A DNA stretch of 64,000 nucleotides from JBFMCC01 sp037445635 (GTDB lineage: Bacteria; Chloroflexota; Anaerolineae; Anaerolineales; Villigracilaceae), in the NCBI GenBank assembly GCA_037445635.1, contig JBBIKC010000005.1, forward strand, positions 29,503-93,502, in the 5' to 3' direction. The position numbers were made by a program, and so were the translations under genes. A model generated the notes under the pieces. It had not been told where the DNA came from. It made no database searches and was given only the letters and a program-made list of their open reading frames with translations. This document shows positions 7,031-14,965 of this stretch, piece by piece; position 1 is the first letter of the stretch; the number at the start of each line of letters is the position of its first letter.

Positions 7031-9109
7031 ATGATCCCCCTCAAACTTCGAGTCGCTGGATTTCTCTCGTACCGCGAACCGTCCGAACTCGATTTCGACG
7101 GATTCGACCTGGCGTGTATTTCGGGGCAGAACGGCGCGGGCAAGTCGTCCCTGCTGGATGCGATGACGTGGGCGTTGTTCGGTGAAGCGCGCGGCAAGGA
7201 CAAGGACGCCGTCATCAACCTGCAATCGAAGGCCGCGGAAGTCTCTTTGACGTTTGCATATGAAGGCAACACGTATCGCGTCCAGCGCACCGCGCCGCGC
7301 GGGAAGAGCACGATGGTGGAATTTCAGATTCTAGACGGTGGACAGCCTGCCGTCCACGGTCAGGGCAGTTGGCGTCCGCTCACAGAAAAATCGGCGCGCG
7401 AGACACAGAATCGCATTCAGCAGACCCTGCGCCTGGATTACGAGACCTTTGTCAACGCCTCGTTCTTTTTACAGGGCAAGGCCGATGAGTTCACACAGAA
7501 GAAGGCCAGCGAACGCAAAGCCGTGCTGGGAAGCATCCTCGGCCTGGAAATCTGGGAAACATACAAGGAACGCACGGCCGCACGCCGCAGGGAACTCGAG
7601 AAGGAAATCGCAGGCATTGAGCGAAGCATCGCCGACATTGACGCCGAACTCGCGGAAGAAGAACCGCGCAAGAGAGAGGTGAAAACGCTGGAAGACGAAC
7701 TAAAGCGGCTGAACGCGGCGCGCAGGACGCAGGAGGCCGCGCTGGAGAGCATCCGCAAGGCGACGGCTGAATTGGATCAACGACTTGCGGCGGAGAAAGC
7801 GAAGTTAGAGGTAGAGATGCGGGCGCTGAGGGAACAGGAGAAAGCGATCCGTGAGCAGTTGGCGTTCATCGGCGAATCGACGGGCAAAGTCGAGAGCGCG
7901 GCGAAATCGCTGGCGGAGGCCGAGGGACAAATTGCGAAACGCGGCGAGTTGGAGGAGGGCCGAAACGCGGCGCGGGAGGAATTTGCCACGTTGAAGGCGG
8001 AGAACGATCTGCGCAAACTGGAAATGGACGAACTCAAGGCGCGGATTGACCAGTTGGAATCCGCCGAGGGCGCAGTCTGTCCATTGTGCGGGCAGGAATT
8101 GACCGAGAAACACCGCCAGTCCACGCTGAAGCAACTTAAAGCAGAGGGCAAGGAAAAGGGGGACCGCTTCCGCGCCAACAAGGCGCGCATGGACGAACTG
8201 TCGAAGCAGATCGCCGCGTTGGAAGCACAGGCGGCGCGGCTGGCAAACGCGGAACGGGAGCGATTAACCCTGTCCAATTCAATCGCGCAGTGGACCGAGC
8301 GAATCGAGGCCGCGAAAACTTCCATCCGACAGTGGGAGACGACTGGCGCGGCGAGGCTGAAGCAAGTCGAAGCGATTCTCGCCAGCGAAAAATATGCAGC
8401 GGAGGCCAAAAAACCAGCCGTCAGCCTGGAAGAGGCCGAGCGCGCCCTGCTCGAGTTACAAGAGCAGGAGAACGCCAAGAATCAAGAGGTCGGCGCGGCG
8501 CGGCAGAAAGTGGCCGTGCTCGATTCCCTGCGGGCGCGCAAAGCCGACCTCGCATCGCAGCGCGAGGAACTCGGGCGCGCCGTTGCCCGCCACAAAACGC
8601 TGGAACGCGCCTTCGGCAAGGACGGCGTCCCCGCGCTTCTCATCGAACAGGCGCTCCCGCAAATCGAATCCAGGGCCAACGACCTGCTCGACCGCCTGAG
8701 CGACGGGCAGATGTCCATCCGCTTTGTGACACAGGCCGAATACAAGGACAAGAAACGCGAAGACCTGAAGGAGACGCTCGACATCCAGATCAGCGACGGG
8801 GCGGGCACGCGCGACTACGAGATGTATTCGGGCGGCGAGGCCTTTCGCGTCAACTTTGCGATTCGGCTGGCGCTCTCCGAGGTGCTGGCCCAGCGCAAGG
8901 GCGCGCGCCTGCAAACCCTTGTCATTGACGAGGGCTTCGGCTCCCAGGACGCGCAGGGACGCCAGCGATTAATCGAGGCCATCAACACCGTGCGCGGCGA
9001 CTTTGCCAAGATTCTGGTCATCACGCATTTGGACGAATTGAAGGATGCCTTCCCAACGCGCATCGAGGTGGAGAAAACGGAGCGCGGGTCAACGGTGAAG
9101 GTGATCTGA
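7031..9109 (+). CDS. sbcC: SbcC/Rad50-like ATPase
   Basis: A 692-aa SMC-family ATPase, the SbcC subunit of the SbcCD nuclease that opens hairpin and protein-blocked DNA ends. Start at 7031, where MIPLKLRVAGF begins the conserved fold; an in-frame ATG upstream would add 41 unrelated residues. Walker A (GQNGAGKSS, about residues 33-41), long coiled coils, a zinc-hook CPLCGQEL near the middle, the ABC signature YSGGEAF and Walker B (TLVIDEGFGSQD) appear in order. At under 700 aa it is shorter than E. coli SbcC (over 1000 aa), with short coiled coils. No sbcD/mre11 nuclease gene lies next to it. A word-repeat patch is read in frame at 7331-7361. Confidence 0.9.
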   Translation: MIPLKLRVAGFLSYREPSELDFDGFDLACISGQNGAGKSSLLDAMTWALFGEARGKDKDAVINLQSKAAEVSLTFAYEGNTYRVQRTAPRGKSTMVEFQILDGGQPAVHGQGSWRPLTEKSARETQNRIQQTLRLDYETFVNASFFLQGKADEFTQKKASERKAVLGSILGLEIWETYKERTAARRRELEKEIAGIERSIADIDAELAEEEPRKREVKTLEDELKRLNAARRTQEAALESIRKATAELDQRLAAEKAKLEVEMRALREQEKAIREQLAFIGESTGKVESAAKSLAEAEGQIAKRGELEEGRNAAREEFATLKAENDLRKLEMDELKARIDQLESAEGAVCPLCGQELTEKHRQSTLKQLKAEGKEKGDRFRANKARMDELSKQIAALEAQAARLANAERERLTLSNSIAQWTERIEAAKTSIRQWETTGAARLKQVEAILASEKYAAEAKKPAVSLEEAERALLELQEQENAKNQEVGAARQKVAVLDSLRARKADLASQREELGRAVARHKTLERAFGKDGVPALLIEQALPQIESRANDLLDRLSDGQMSIRFVTQAEYKDKKREDLKETLDIQISDGAGTRDYEMYSGGEAFRVNFAIRLALSEVLAQRKGARLQTLVIDEGFGSQDAQGRQRLIEAINTVRGDFAKILVITHLDELKDAFPTRIEVEKTERGSTVKVI
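7331..7361. repeat. In-frame word-repeat patch inside sbcC
   Basis: The arms GACGGTGGAC and GTCCACGGTC give an imperfect palindrome. The words GACCGTGGAC and GTCTA (read on the other strand) are shared with the patches at 17978-18040 and 47765-47812. It encodes the segment LDGGQPAVHGQG in the N-terminal ATPase half without breaking the frame. Confidence 0.6.
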
Positions 9110-9136
9110 TCTATTTACAGTTAAAGAGAGACTCTC

Positions 9137-9370
9137 ATGTTCACGAACTCCATACCCGATTTCGGCCCGTACAACGACCTCGAAAATAGGATGATCCAAC
9201 GCCTCCTGGCGGTAAAAGTGGATGAACAGATAATTGGAATTGTGCAGGCAAAGTATGAAGAAGAATTAGTCCAACGAAATATCGTGCTTTCACGCCCTGA
9301 GAGAAAGCGTCTGTTTCAACAGGTCTCGAAGGCAGTGCTGGCCAGCGTGCTCGCCAAGCTGGACGAATAA
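9137..9370 (+). CDS. Small hypothetical protein, 77 aa
   Basis: A 77-aa, mostly helical protein with no recognised domain: an N-terminal part (MFTNSIPDFGPYNDLENRM), then alternating charged and hydrophobic residues up to KAVLASVLAKLDE. It follows sbcC by 27 bp on the same strand, with a purine-rich AAAGAGAGA ribosome-site region upstream, so co-transcription with sbcC is plausible. No basis for a function. Confidence 0.55.
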   Translation: MFTNSIPDFGPYNDLENRMIQRLLAVKVDEQIIGIVQAKYEEELVQRNIVLSRPERKRLFQQVSKAVLASVLAKLDE

Positions 9371-9405
9371 TCCCGCCCTCTTGAATCCGTATTGTCAAAA
9401 TACAG

Positions 9406-9433
9406 GTCGAAAGTCTGATCTCCGACTTTCGAC
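9406..9433. repeat. Inverted repeat before GT2 gene
   Basis: Perfect 10-bp arms GTCGAAAGTC and GACTTTCGAC with an 8-nt loop, ending 8 nt before the ATG at 9442. There is no T-run after it, so it is not an ordinary terminator. It would place a hairpin in the 5' leader of the glycosyltransferase mRNA. Confidence 0.65.
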
Positions 9434-9441
9434 TCGCTACT

Positions 9442-10656
9442 ATGCCTTACCTCCTCATTTCCACCACCCTCTTCCTCCTCGGTCTCGGCATCATTTACTG
9501 GGTGCATTCGCAATATCACATGGACATCGTCGTCCGCCCGGCGGACAGCGCGCCTCCGCCGCATCCGCTCATCTCCATCTGCGTCCCCGCGCGGAACGAG
9601 GAGAGGAACATCCGCCGCTGTGTCGAATCCCTGCTCGCGCAGACCTATCCCAATTTCGAAGTCATCGTGGTGGATGACCGTTCGACGGATTCAACATTAC
9701 AGATTCTTGAGGAACTCCGTAACGACGACTTAAGTCGCCGCCTGCAAAGGCCGACGGGAGTCGGCACTACGAGGGAATCGCGTTTGCAAATCATCCACGG
9801 ATCAGACCTGCCCCCGGGCTGGGCTGGCAAACCCCACGCGTTGACCCAGGCCTCGGCCGCAGCGCGCGGCGAGTGGCTGTGCTTCGTGGACGCGGATACC
9901 TTCCCCGCGCCCGAAACGGTCGCGGCGTGTTACGCCAAAGCCCTCGAAACCAAAGCCGACCTGTTTACGATCCTCACCCACCAGGAACTCGGCTCGTTCT
10001 GGGAAAAAGTACTCATGCCCCTCGTATTGACCGCGCTCTCGGTGGGATTCTCGCCGCGCAGGGTCAATGACCCGAAACAACGCGTCGCGGTCGCCAACGG
10101 ACAGTTCATTCTCATCAAACGTAGTGTGTATGATGCCATTGGCGGACACGAAAAAATCAAAGACCAGATCGTGGAGGACAAGGCCATCTCCGAGCAGGTC
10201 AAATGGAACGGCTATCGGCTGATCGTTGCCAATGGCTACGCGGTGGCGCGTACGCGCATGTACACATCCCTGTCCGAGATTTGGGAGGGCTGGACGAAGA
10301 ACATCTACCTCGGCCTGCGCGACACACCCGCCATGCTCCTGCTCGGCGCGTTCGGCGCGACGCTGGCGTTGATCGCGGCATTGTTTCTGCCAATCTGGCC
10401 ATTGCTGGGATTCGTGTGGTATCATAACGGCGGCGGATGGATGGCCGTTTCCGTTATCCTCAAATCGCTGATCGTGTGGGGCGCGCTGTTATACGCGCGC
10501 GCCGCCGTCAGCCATGGACTCGGCATTTCGAGGCTGTACGCGCTCACGGTCCCGCTCGGTGCGGGTTTGTTCGCGGCAATCATGCTCACATCCGCGTGGA
10601 AGGTTCTTTCCGGTCAGGGTGTCACCTGGCGCGGGCGCGTCTATCGTCCGCGCTAA
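9442..10656 (+). CDS. Membrane glycosyltransferase, family 2
   Basis: A 404-aa membrane-bound GT2. An N-terminal signal-anchor helix is followed by the GT-A fold: CVPARNEERNI, VIVVDDRSTD, the DxD-type FVDADTF, and a late QIVEDKAISEQVK segment in place of the usual (Q/E)DxxL. Three or so hydrophobic segments make the C-terminus. Closest in layout to glycosyltransferases acting on carotenoids or hopanoids (CrtQ type). Between the DRSTD strand and the next strand (LQIIHG) it carries about 15 extra residues encoded by the twin palindrome at 9719-9776. Substrate not determined. Confidence 0.8.
   Translation: MPYLLISTTLFLLGLGIIYWVHSQYHMDIVVRPADSAPPPHPLISICVPARNEERNIRRCVESLLAQTYPNFEVIVVDDRSTDSTLQILEELRNDDLSRRLQRPTGVGTTRESRLQIIHGSDLPPGWAGKPHALTQASAAARGEWLCFVDADTFPAPETVAACYAKALETKADLFTILTHQELGSFWEKVLMPLVLTALSVGFSPRRVNDPKQRVAVANGQFILIKRSVYDAIGGHEKIKDQIVEDKAISEQVKWNGYRLIVANGYAVARTRMYTSLSEIWEGWTKNIYLGLRDTPAMLLLGAFGATLALIAALFLPIWPLLGFVWYHNGGGWMAVSVILKSLIVWGALLYARAAVSHGLGISRLYALTVPLGAGLFAAIMLTSAWKVLSGQGVTWRGRVYRPR
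9719..9776. repeat. Twin-palindrome element in frame in GT2 gene
   Basis: Two small palindromes, CGACTTAAGTCG (9726-9737) and CCGACGGGAGTCGG (9751-9764), are flanked by GTAAC on the left and ACTAC on the right. The element at 52216-52262 has the same design on the opposite strand (GTAAC, palindrome, spacer, palindrome, GTACT). Here it is translated as NDDLSRRLQRPTGVGTT in a loop of the glycosyltransferase. Confidence 0.65.
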
Positions 10657-10679
10657 AAATCAAAAGGAGAGAAGAAAGA

Positions 10680-11123
10680 ATGAAACGCATGTGGATGGCT
10701 GCCATCGCGGGGGCACTGCTGTTGGGAGCCTGCGCCCCCGCGGCAACGGATATGGAAGCGTCGAACGTCTGGGCGCGGACGGGAATGCAGGACGGGAACA
10801 GCGCCGTGTATCTGGTGCTGGTCAACAGCACAAGCGCGGACGATGAGTTGGTGTCCGCATCCTCTGAGATCGCGGAAGCGGTGGAACTGCACTTGAGTCA
10901 GATGGGGCCGAACGGCGAGATGCAGATGATTCCCCAATCGTCCATCCCGTTGGGGGCGGGCAAGGAAGTGGAGTTCAAGCCGGGCGGACTGCACATTATG
11001 CTCATCGGCCTGAAACAGGACCTCCAAGTTGGCGACCAGTTCGAGGTGACCCTGCACTTCGCGAATCACGCCGATATTGTCCTGACCGTTGAAGTCAAAG
11101 AAGGCATGGAGATGGATATGTAA
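10680..11123 (+). CDS. PCu(A)C-type periplasmic copper chaperone
   Basis: A 147-aa lipoprotein of the PCu(A)C family, which binds Cu(I) outside the membrane and delivers it, classically to the CuA site of cytochrome oxidase. The start at 10680 is set by the ribosome site AAAAGGAG and a lipoprotein signal ending in LLGAC. The copper motif is visible as a His followed by Met residues (ELHLSQMGPNGEMQM) and, further on, GGLHIMLIGL, fitting the HxnMx21-22HxM pattern. No oxidase genes are adjacent. A terminator follows. Confidence 0.85.
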   Translation: MKRMWMAAIAGALLLGACAPAATDMEASNVWARTGMQDGNSAVYLVLVNSTSADDELVSASSEIAEAVELHLSQMGPNGEMQMIPQSSIPLGAGKEVEFKPGGLHIMLIGLKQDLQVGDQFEVTLHFANHADIVLTVEVKEGMEMDM

Positions 11124-11153
11124 TTGATTTGTCAATCTGCCTGCTTTGCCCTG

Positions 11154-11186
11154 CCAGCCATGAACCCCATGGCTGGTTTTCGTTTT
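11154..11186 (+). terminator. Intrinsic terminator after copper chaperone
   Basis: Arms CCAGCCAT and ATGGCTGG (8 bp), loop GAACCCC, followed by TTTTCGTTTT. Confidence 0.85.
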
Positions 11187-11214
11187 GAAGATTGAATAAT
11201 TCTGACCGCCTGGG

Positions 11215-11257
11215 TGTGATAATAGTTACAATCGAATCTGACAAAATTTGTTATATT
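11215..11257 (+). promoter_or_regulatory. nrfHA promoter region with Crp/Fnr-like sites
   Basis: TGTGATAATAGTTACA (11215-11230) differs from the Crp-type TGTGA-N6-TCACA palindrome at one position. A second near-palindrome, TGACAAAATTTGTTA, lies at 11239-11253, followed by an AT-rich TTATATTA that could serve as a -10. A Crp/Fnr-family gene sits 2.5 kb downstream. Binding is inferred from symmetry only. Confidence 0.4.
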
Positions 11258-11295
11258 AAGCGCTAATTAGAAAAATCGACCGGCAGGATGAAACG

Positions 11296-11790
11296 ATGAA
11301 CAAAATTTCCCTCCCCCTCCTGATCGGACTGGCGGTTTTCGTGATTGCCATGAGCGTCTTCGCCTATGTGACGGACGCGCCCGCGTACGGCGGAACCGCA
11401 TCCGAGACCTGCGCCAACTGCCACGTGATGGACGCGATGTACGAAAACTACTACCACGCCGCGCACCAGCCCTGGGCCGAATGCGCCGACTGCCACCTGC
11501 CGCACGAAAACGTAATCGCCTATTTTTTCGAGAAGGGACGTCAGGGCGCGCACGATGTCTACGTGTTCACCACAGGCCAGACGCCCGAAGTGATCCGCGC
11601 CAACGAACATTCGCAGGAGATCATCCAATCCAACTGCGTGCGATGCCATGAAGAGACCGTCGAGACAATCATGATGGGACCCCAGGCCTTCGACCGCAAC
11701 TGCTGGGACTGTCACCGCTCCGTGGCCCACGGCGAACGCGGCATGTCCAACAGTCCCTATCAGGATTCGACCTTCTACCCTGTCAGATAA
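11296..11790 (+). CDS. nrfH: NrfH tetrahaem quinol dehydrogenase
   Basis: A 164-aa membrane-anchored tetrahaem cytochrome c of the NapC/NirT/NrfH family that takes electrons from menaquinol and passes them to NrfA. An N-terminal membrane helix (LPLLIGLAVFVIAMSVFAYV) is followed by four haem sites: CANCH, CADCH, CVRCH and CWDCH. The short length and the gene order nrfH-nrfA (21 bp apart) are typical of the two-component nitrite ammonification system. The complex acts on the outer face of the cytoplasmic membrane. Confidence 0.95.
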   Translation: MNKISLPLLIGLAVFVIAMSVFAYVTDAPAYGGTASETCANCHVMDAMYENYYHAAHQPWAECADCHLPHENVIAYFFEKGRQGAHDVYVFTTGQTPEVIRANEHSQEIIQSNCVRCHEETVETIMMGPQAFDRNCWDCHRSVAHGERGMSNSPYQDSTFYPVR

Positions 11791-11811
11791 TTTATTCGAG
11801 GAGATGCTACA

Positions 11812-13176
11812 ATGAAGAAATATACCACCCTCATTCTGGTCGGCATCATTGTTGTGTTGGCTGCGGCCCTCGTCGGCGTGCTGGTCTTCCTGAAGAACCA
11901 GCCCCCACAGGAACGCGCCGTCCAACCCATCGTCGAGATCGAACCGATGGAGCCTGATTCGTCCAAATGGGGAATCAATTTCCCAAACCAATGGGCGACT
12001 CTGCAACAGACCGAGTTCAATAATATTGATACGACCTACGGCGGCTCTTCCAAATTCTCGCACCTCGAGCGCGACCCGCGCCAAGTCATCCTGTTCGCGG
12101 GCTATCCGTTCAGCAAGGATTACAACGACGACCGCGGTCACATGAACGCACTGACCGACGTACGCGAAACGGGCCGCCTCAACCTGGACCCGGACGATCC
12201 CAAGCACACACCGGGCACCTGCTACTCCTGCAAGTCGTCCAATAACCCGGGCTTGTGGGATGAGATAGGCATGGCCGAATTCGACCGGCTGACTTTCGTG
12301 GAAATCGGCGAAAGAATTGACCAGCCTATCGGCTGTGCCAACTGCCACGAAGCCGGGACGATGCGCCTGATCGTCACCAACCCCGCGCTGGAGGAGGCGC
12401 TCGAAGCCCAGGACAGGGACTGGACCACGTTCACCCGCCAGGAAATGCGCACGGTGGTCTGCGCCAACTGCCACGTCGAGTATTACTTCGCAGGCCCCGA
12501 TAAATATCTGACTTTCCCGTGGGCCAACGGCACCGACATTGACAGCATCCTTGCATATTACGAAGAGATCGGCTTCAAGGACTGGGACTATCCCGAAACG
12601 GGGACGCCCATGCTCAAGGCCCAGCATCCCGAATACGAGATGTTCACCGCGGGTTCCACCCACTACGCGGCGGGCGTCTCATGCGCGGACTGTCACATGC
12701 CCTATGTCCGCGACGGCGCTTCCAAGTATTCGACGCACGACGTCCACAGCCCGTTGCTGAATCCTGAACTAGCCTGTGGTCAGTGCCACACAGACACCGA
12801 GTACGTTATTCGCCGCGTCAACGAGATTCAGGACCAGGTCTACAACACCAAGATCGAGAACGAGAACGCGCTGATTGACGCCATCACCGCGCTCAAAGCC
12901 GCCGCGGCGAATCCGAACTCCGATCCTGCCCTGCTGGATCAGGCGCGCGCCCTGCACCGGCGGGCGCAGTACATGTGGGATTTCGTCTCGGCTGAGAATT
13001 CAATGGGCTTTCACAACCCGGAGTACATCCTGAAGATCCTGGCTGACTCGACCAACCTGGCGCGCCAGGCGCAGATGCTGGCGGCGCAGGCCGCCAACGA
13101 TCCAAGCCTGCTCACCACAGATGTGTATGAGGCCGCGCAGGAGGCTGTCTCGCCCACGGCTGAACCCACACCATAA
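11812..13176 (+). CDS. nrfA: NrfA ammonia-forming nitrite reductase
   Basis: A 454-aa pentahaem cytochrome c552 that reduces nitrite to ammonium with six electrons. A signal-anchor helix at the N-terminus is followed by the active-site haem motif CYSCK, whose lysine is the axial ligand, then CANCH, CANCH, CADCH and CGQCH, giving five haems in the canonical order. The YAAGVSCADCHMPY segment matches the conserved region around haem 4. It is complete and looks functional, so the organism should be capable of dissimilatory nitrite reduction to ammonium, or of nitrite/NO detoxification. Cytochrome maturation genes are not in the window. Confidence 0.96.
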   Translation: MKKYTTLILVGIIVVLAAALVGVLVFLKNQPPQERAVQPIVEIEPMEPDSSKWGINFPNQWATLQQTEFNNIDTTYGGSSKFSHLERDPRQVILFAGYPFSKDYNDDRGHMNALTDVRETGRLNLDPDDPKHTPGTCYSCKSSNNPGLWDEIGMAEFDRLTFVEIGERIDQPIGCANCHEAGTMRLIVTNPALEEALEAQDRDWTTFTRQEMRTVVCANCHVEYYFAGPDKYLTFPWANGTDIDSILAYYEEIGFKDWDYPETGTPMLKAQHPEYEMFTAGSTHYAAGVSCADCHMPYVRDGASKYSTHDVHSPLLNPELACGQCHTDTEYVIRRVNEIQDQVYNTKIENENALIDAITALKAAAANPNSDPALLDQARALHRRAQYMWDFVSAENSMGFHNPEYILKILADSTNLARQAQMLAAQAANDPSLLTTDVYEAAQEAVSPTAEPTP

Positions 13177-13198
13177 GGTTTCCTACCTTACACAAACG

Positions 13199-13231
13199 AT
13201 GCCCCTCGTAAGCAGAGGGGCATTTTGTTTT
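13199..13231 (+). terminator. Intrinsic terminator after nrfA
   Basis: Arms ATGCCCCTC and GAGGGGCAT (9 bp), 7-nt loop, then TTTGTTTT. Confidence 0.9.
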
Positions 13232-13289
13232 GGAACATTTTTAGCAGAACTGCGTCTTACCTTCATCAAAAACATCGAGGAGCATTCCC

Positions 13290-13736
13290 ATGAAAAAGCA
13301 AAGTTGGATCTTTATCGTCCTGGTTCTTGCGCTGATTCTTTCCGCCTGCTCGGGCCGCGCATTGCAAAGCAATCGCGAGAAGTGGGATTCACAGGCTGTA
13401 TCCCATTATCGGTTCAAACTTTCCATCGGCTGTTTCTGCCCGTATCAGGGCATCATGCCTCTGACCATTGAAGTGAAGGATGGTCAGATCGTGAGCCTGA
13501 CCGACGTTAACGGTCAACCTGTCGGCGAGGAATTTCGTGCAAACTTCGAGGAGGCCGCGACCGTCGAGAGGCTGTTCGCCGTCGTCGAGGAGGCCGCCTC
13601 GGGCGGCGCGGACGAGATCCAGGTCGAGTACGATGCGAAGTACGGATTCCCATCATCCATTTCCATTGACTACATCAAAGAGGCGATGGACGATGAAATC
13701 AGTTACCATGTCCTCGATTTCGAGGTCCTGCCTTGA
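13290..13736 (+). CDS. DUF6174-like lipoprotein
   Basis: 148 aa with a lipoprotein signal ending LILSAC, so it is anchored outside the cytoplasmic membrane. The body matches the pattern of DUF6174 proteins: REKWDSQAVSHYRFKLSIGCFC near the start (W, Y and a C-x-C pair), then IEVKDGQIVSLTDVNGQPV, and VEYDAKYGFPSSISID towards the end. Family function is unknown. It has its own terminator and sits alone between nrfA and the convergent Crp/Fnr gene. Confidence 0.75.
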   Translation: MKKQSWIFIVLVLALILSACSGRALQSNREKWDSQAVSHYRFKLSIGCFCPYQGIMPLTIEVKDGQIVSLTDVNGQPVGEEFRANFEEAATVERLFAVVEEAASGGADEIQVEYDAKYGFPSSISIDYIKEAMDDEISYHVLDFEVLP

Positions 13737-13741
13737 ACGGA

Positions 13742-13772
13742 ACGGACGGCCGACGCCGTCCGTTTTCTTTTA
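13742..13772 (+). terminator. Intrinsic terminator after lipoprotein gene
   Basis: Arms ACGGACGGC and GCCGTCCGT (9 bp) around a 4-nt loop, then TTTCTTTT. The T-run runs up to the stop codon of the convergent regulator gene. Confidence 0.85.
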
Positions 13773-14456
13773 ATTGACCCACTGACTGAGCACGTTTTTA
13801 TCCATGATCGTAATGCGGCGGTTCTCCACCTGGATCGCGCCGCTGCGCTCCAATTCACGCAGGGAGCGCGCCACCACCTCGCGCACGGTGCCGAGGCGCG
13901 CCGCCAGTTGCTCCTGCGTGAGGCGCGTCCCGCCGCCGCGCAACTCCTCCGGCGGCAACTCGCTGATCAGGCGCGCCAGGCGGTGCGTCACTTGATAGAA
14001 GGCCATCTCGCTCACCTTGCGCACCATGCCGCGCAATTGGGCGCCAAAGTTGACCAGCACCTTCTGGGCAAACTGCGGATGGGCGGCGACGAGCCGTCTC
14101 AACATCTCGCTGTCCACCACCCAGACGGAGCACGTCTCCAGCGCCTCCACATTGACCGGGTTGGGGCCGCCGTCGAAGGTGGGCACTTCTGCGAACGTAT
14201 CCCCCTCCTGTAAAACGCGGATGATATACTGCCGTCCCTGCGATGAAATGCGATAGATCTTGGCGCTGCCCTGGAGGAGGATGTACAACCCATCGCAGGA
14301 ATCACCCTCCCAGAGAAGCACCTCGCCGCGCTCGTATTGACGCAACTGAACATGATCCACGATTTCATCCAGCAGGGACTTTGGCAGGGTATCGAAATAC
14401 TCGTTCTGCCGGAGCAAAGCCAGCCGCTGTTTCTCGTCGGTATGCAGAAGTTTCAT
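13770..14456 (-). CDS. Crp/Fnr family transcription regulator
   Basis: A 228-aa regulator: cyclic-nucleotide-binding-type beta-barrel (about residues 20-120, with GEVLLWEGDSCDGLYILLQG), a long dimer helix, and a Crp-type winged helix (LTQEQLAARLGTVREVVARSLREL) near residues 175-200. It lacks the N-terminal Cys cluster of oxygen-sensing Fnr, so it is more like a Crp, Dnr or NtcA-type sensor. Its ATG overlaps the end of the phosphoribosyltransferase gene by 4 bp. Nearness to nrfHA, which has Crp/Fnr-like palindromes upstream, makes it a candidate regulator of nitrite reduction; that link is inferred. Confidence 0.9.
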   Translation of the reverse strand: MKLLHTDEKQRLALLRQNEYFDTLPKSLLDEIVDHVQLRQYERGEVLLWEGDSCDGLYILLQGSAKIYRISSQGRQYIIRVLQEGDTFAEVPTFDGGPNPVNVEALETCSVWVVDSEMLRRLVAAHPQFAQKVLVNFGAQLRGMVRKVSEMAFYQVTHRLARLISELPPEELRGGGTRLTQEQLAARLGTVREVVARSLRELERSGAIQVENRRITIMDKNVLSQWVN

Positions 14457-14965
14457 GGCAGATCGGAAAGCAATGCCATATCATCCCCGCGGGCGATTTC
14501 CCACGGATACACGATGAATGCGTCGGTGATGGCCGCATAATAATCAGGGCGGACGCTCCCAAACAAATTGCGATAGGGATTGAAGTGCAGGACACAGGTT
14601 TCGGGAAAACCGCCCGCCGCCGAAACGCGATTTTTCACGGCGGTGATCGTGCGCCCCGAACCCCACACGTCGTCCACGATCAGGGTCGGGCGGGCACGCA
14701 GTTTGTCGTCTGCGGGGAATTGGATGAATTCAGGCCAGGCCATGAGTTGACCCTTCTCCTGCGCCATCTGTGCCGGGAAGTCCACGGCCGCGGTCAGCAC
14801 GTGTGTGATGTCCATCGCCTCGGCCAGCAGGCCGCCGGGCACGATCCCGCCGCGCGTGATCATCACCATCGCGGTGAACTCGCGGCGGAACTGCGGAAGG
14901 AGGTAGCCGATCAGGCGGTCCACCTCCTCCCAGGAAATCACTTCGCGGCGCGGCTCTGCTGGCAT
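14453..14965 (-). CDS. Purine-type phosphoribosyltransferase
   Basis: A 170-aa type I phosphoribosyltransferase. The PRPP-binding signature LIVDDVWGSGRTI lies near residues 95-107 and an early MITRGGIVPGGLLAEAM segment forms the loop that binds pyrophosphate. The size and the RGG motif suggest a xanthine/guanine/hypoxanthine salvage enzyme, though regulatory proteins of this fold exist. It is the middle gene of a three-gene unit; the start overlaps the upstream stop by 1 bp (TAATG) and its stop overlaps the regulator start by 4 bp. Confidence 0.8.
   Translation of the reverse strand: MPAEPRREVISWEEVDRLIGYLLPQFRREFTAMVMITRGGIVPGGLLAEAMDITHVLTAAVDFPAQMAQEKGQLMAWPEFIQFPADDKLRARPTLIVDDVWGSGRTITAVKNRVSAAGGFPETCVLHFNPYRNLFGSVRPDYYAAITDAFIVYPWEIARGDDMALLSDLP

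Noticed and set aside
11263..12663. A 466-codon open frame on the minus strand
   Set aside because: It lies antisense to nrfH and nrfA, whose haem motifs prove the plus-strand reading. GC-rich third positions create such shadows.
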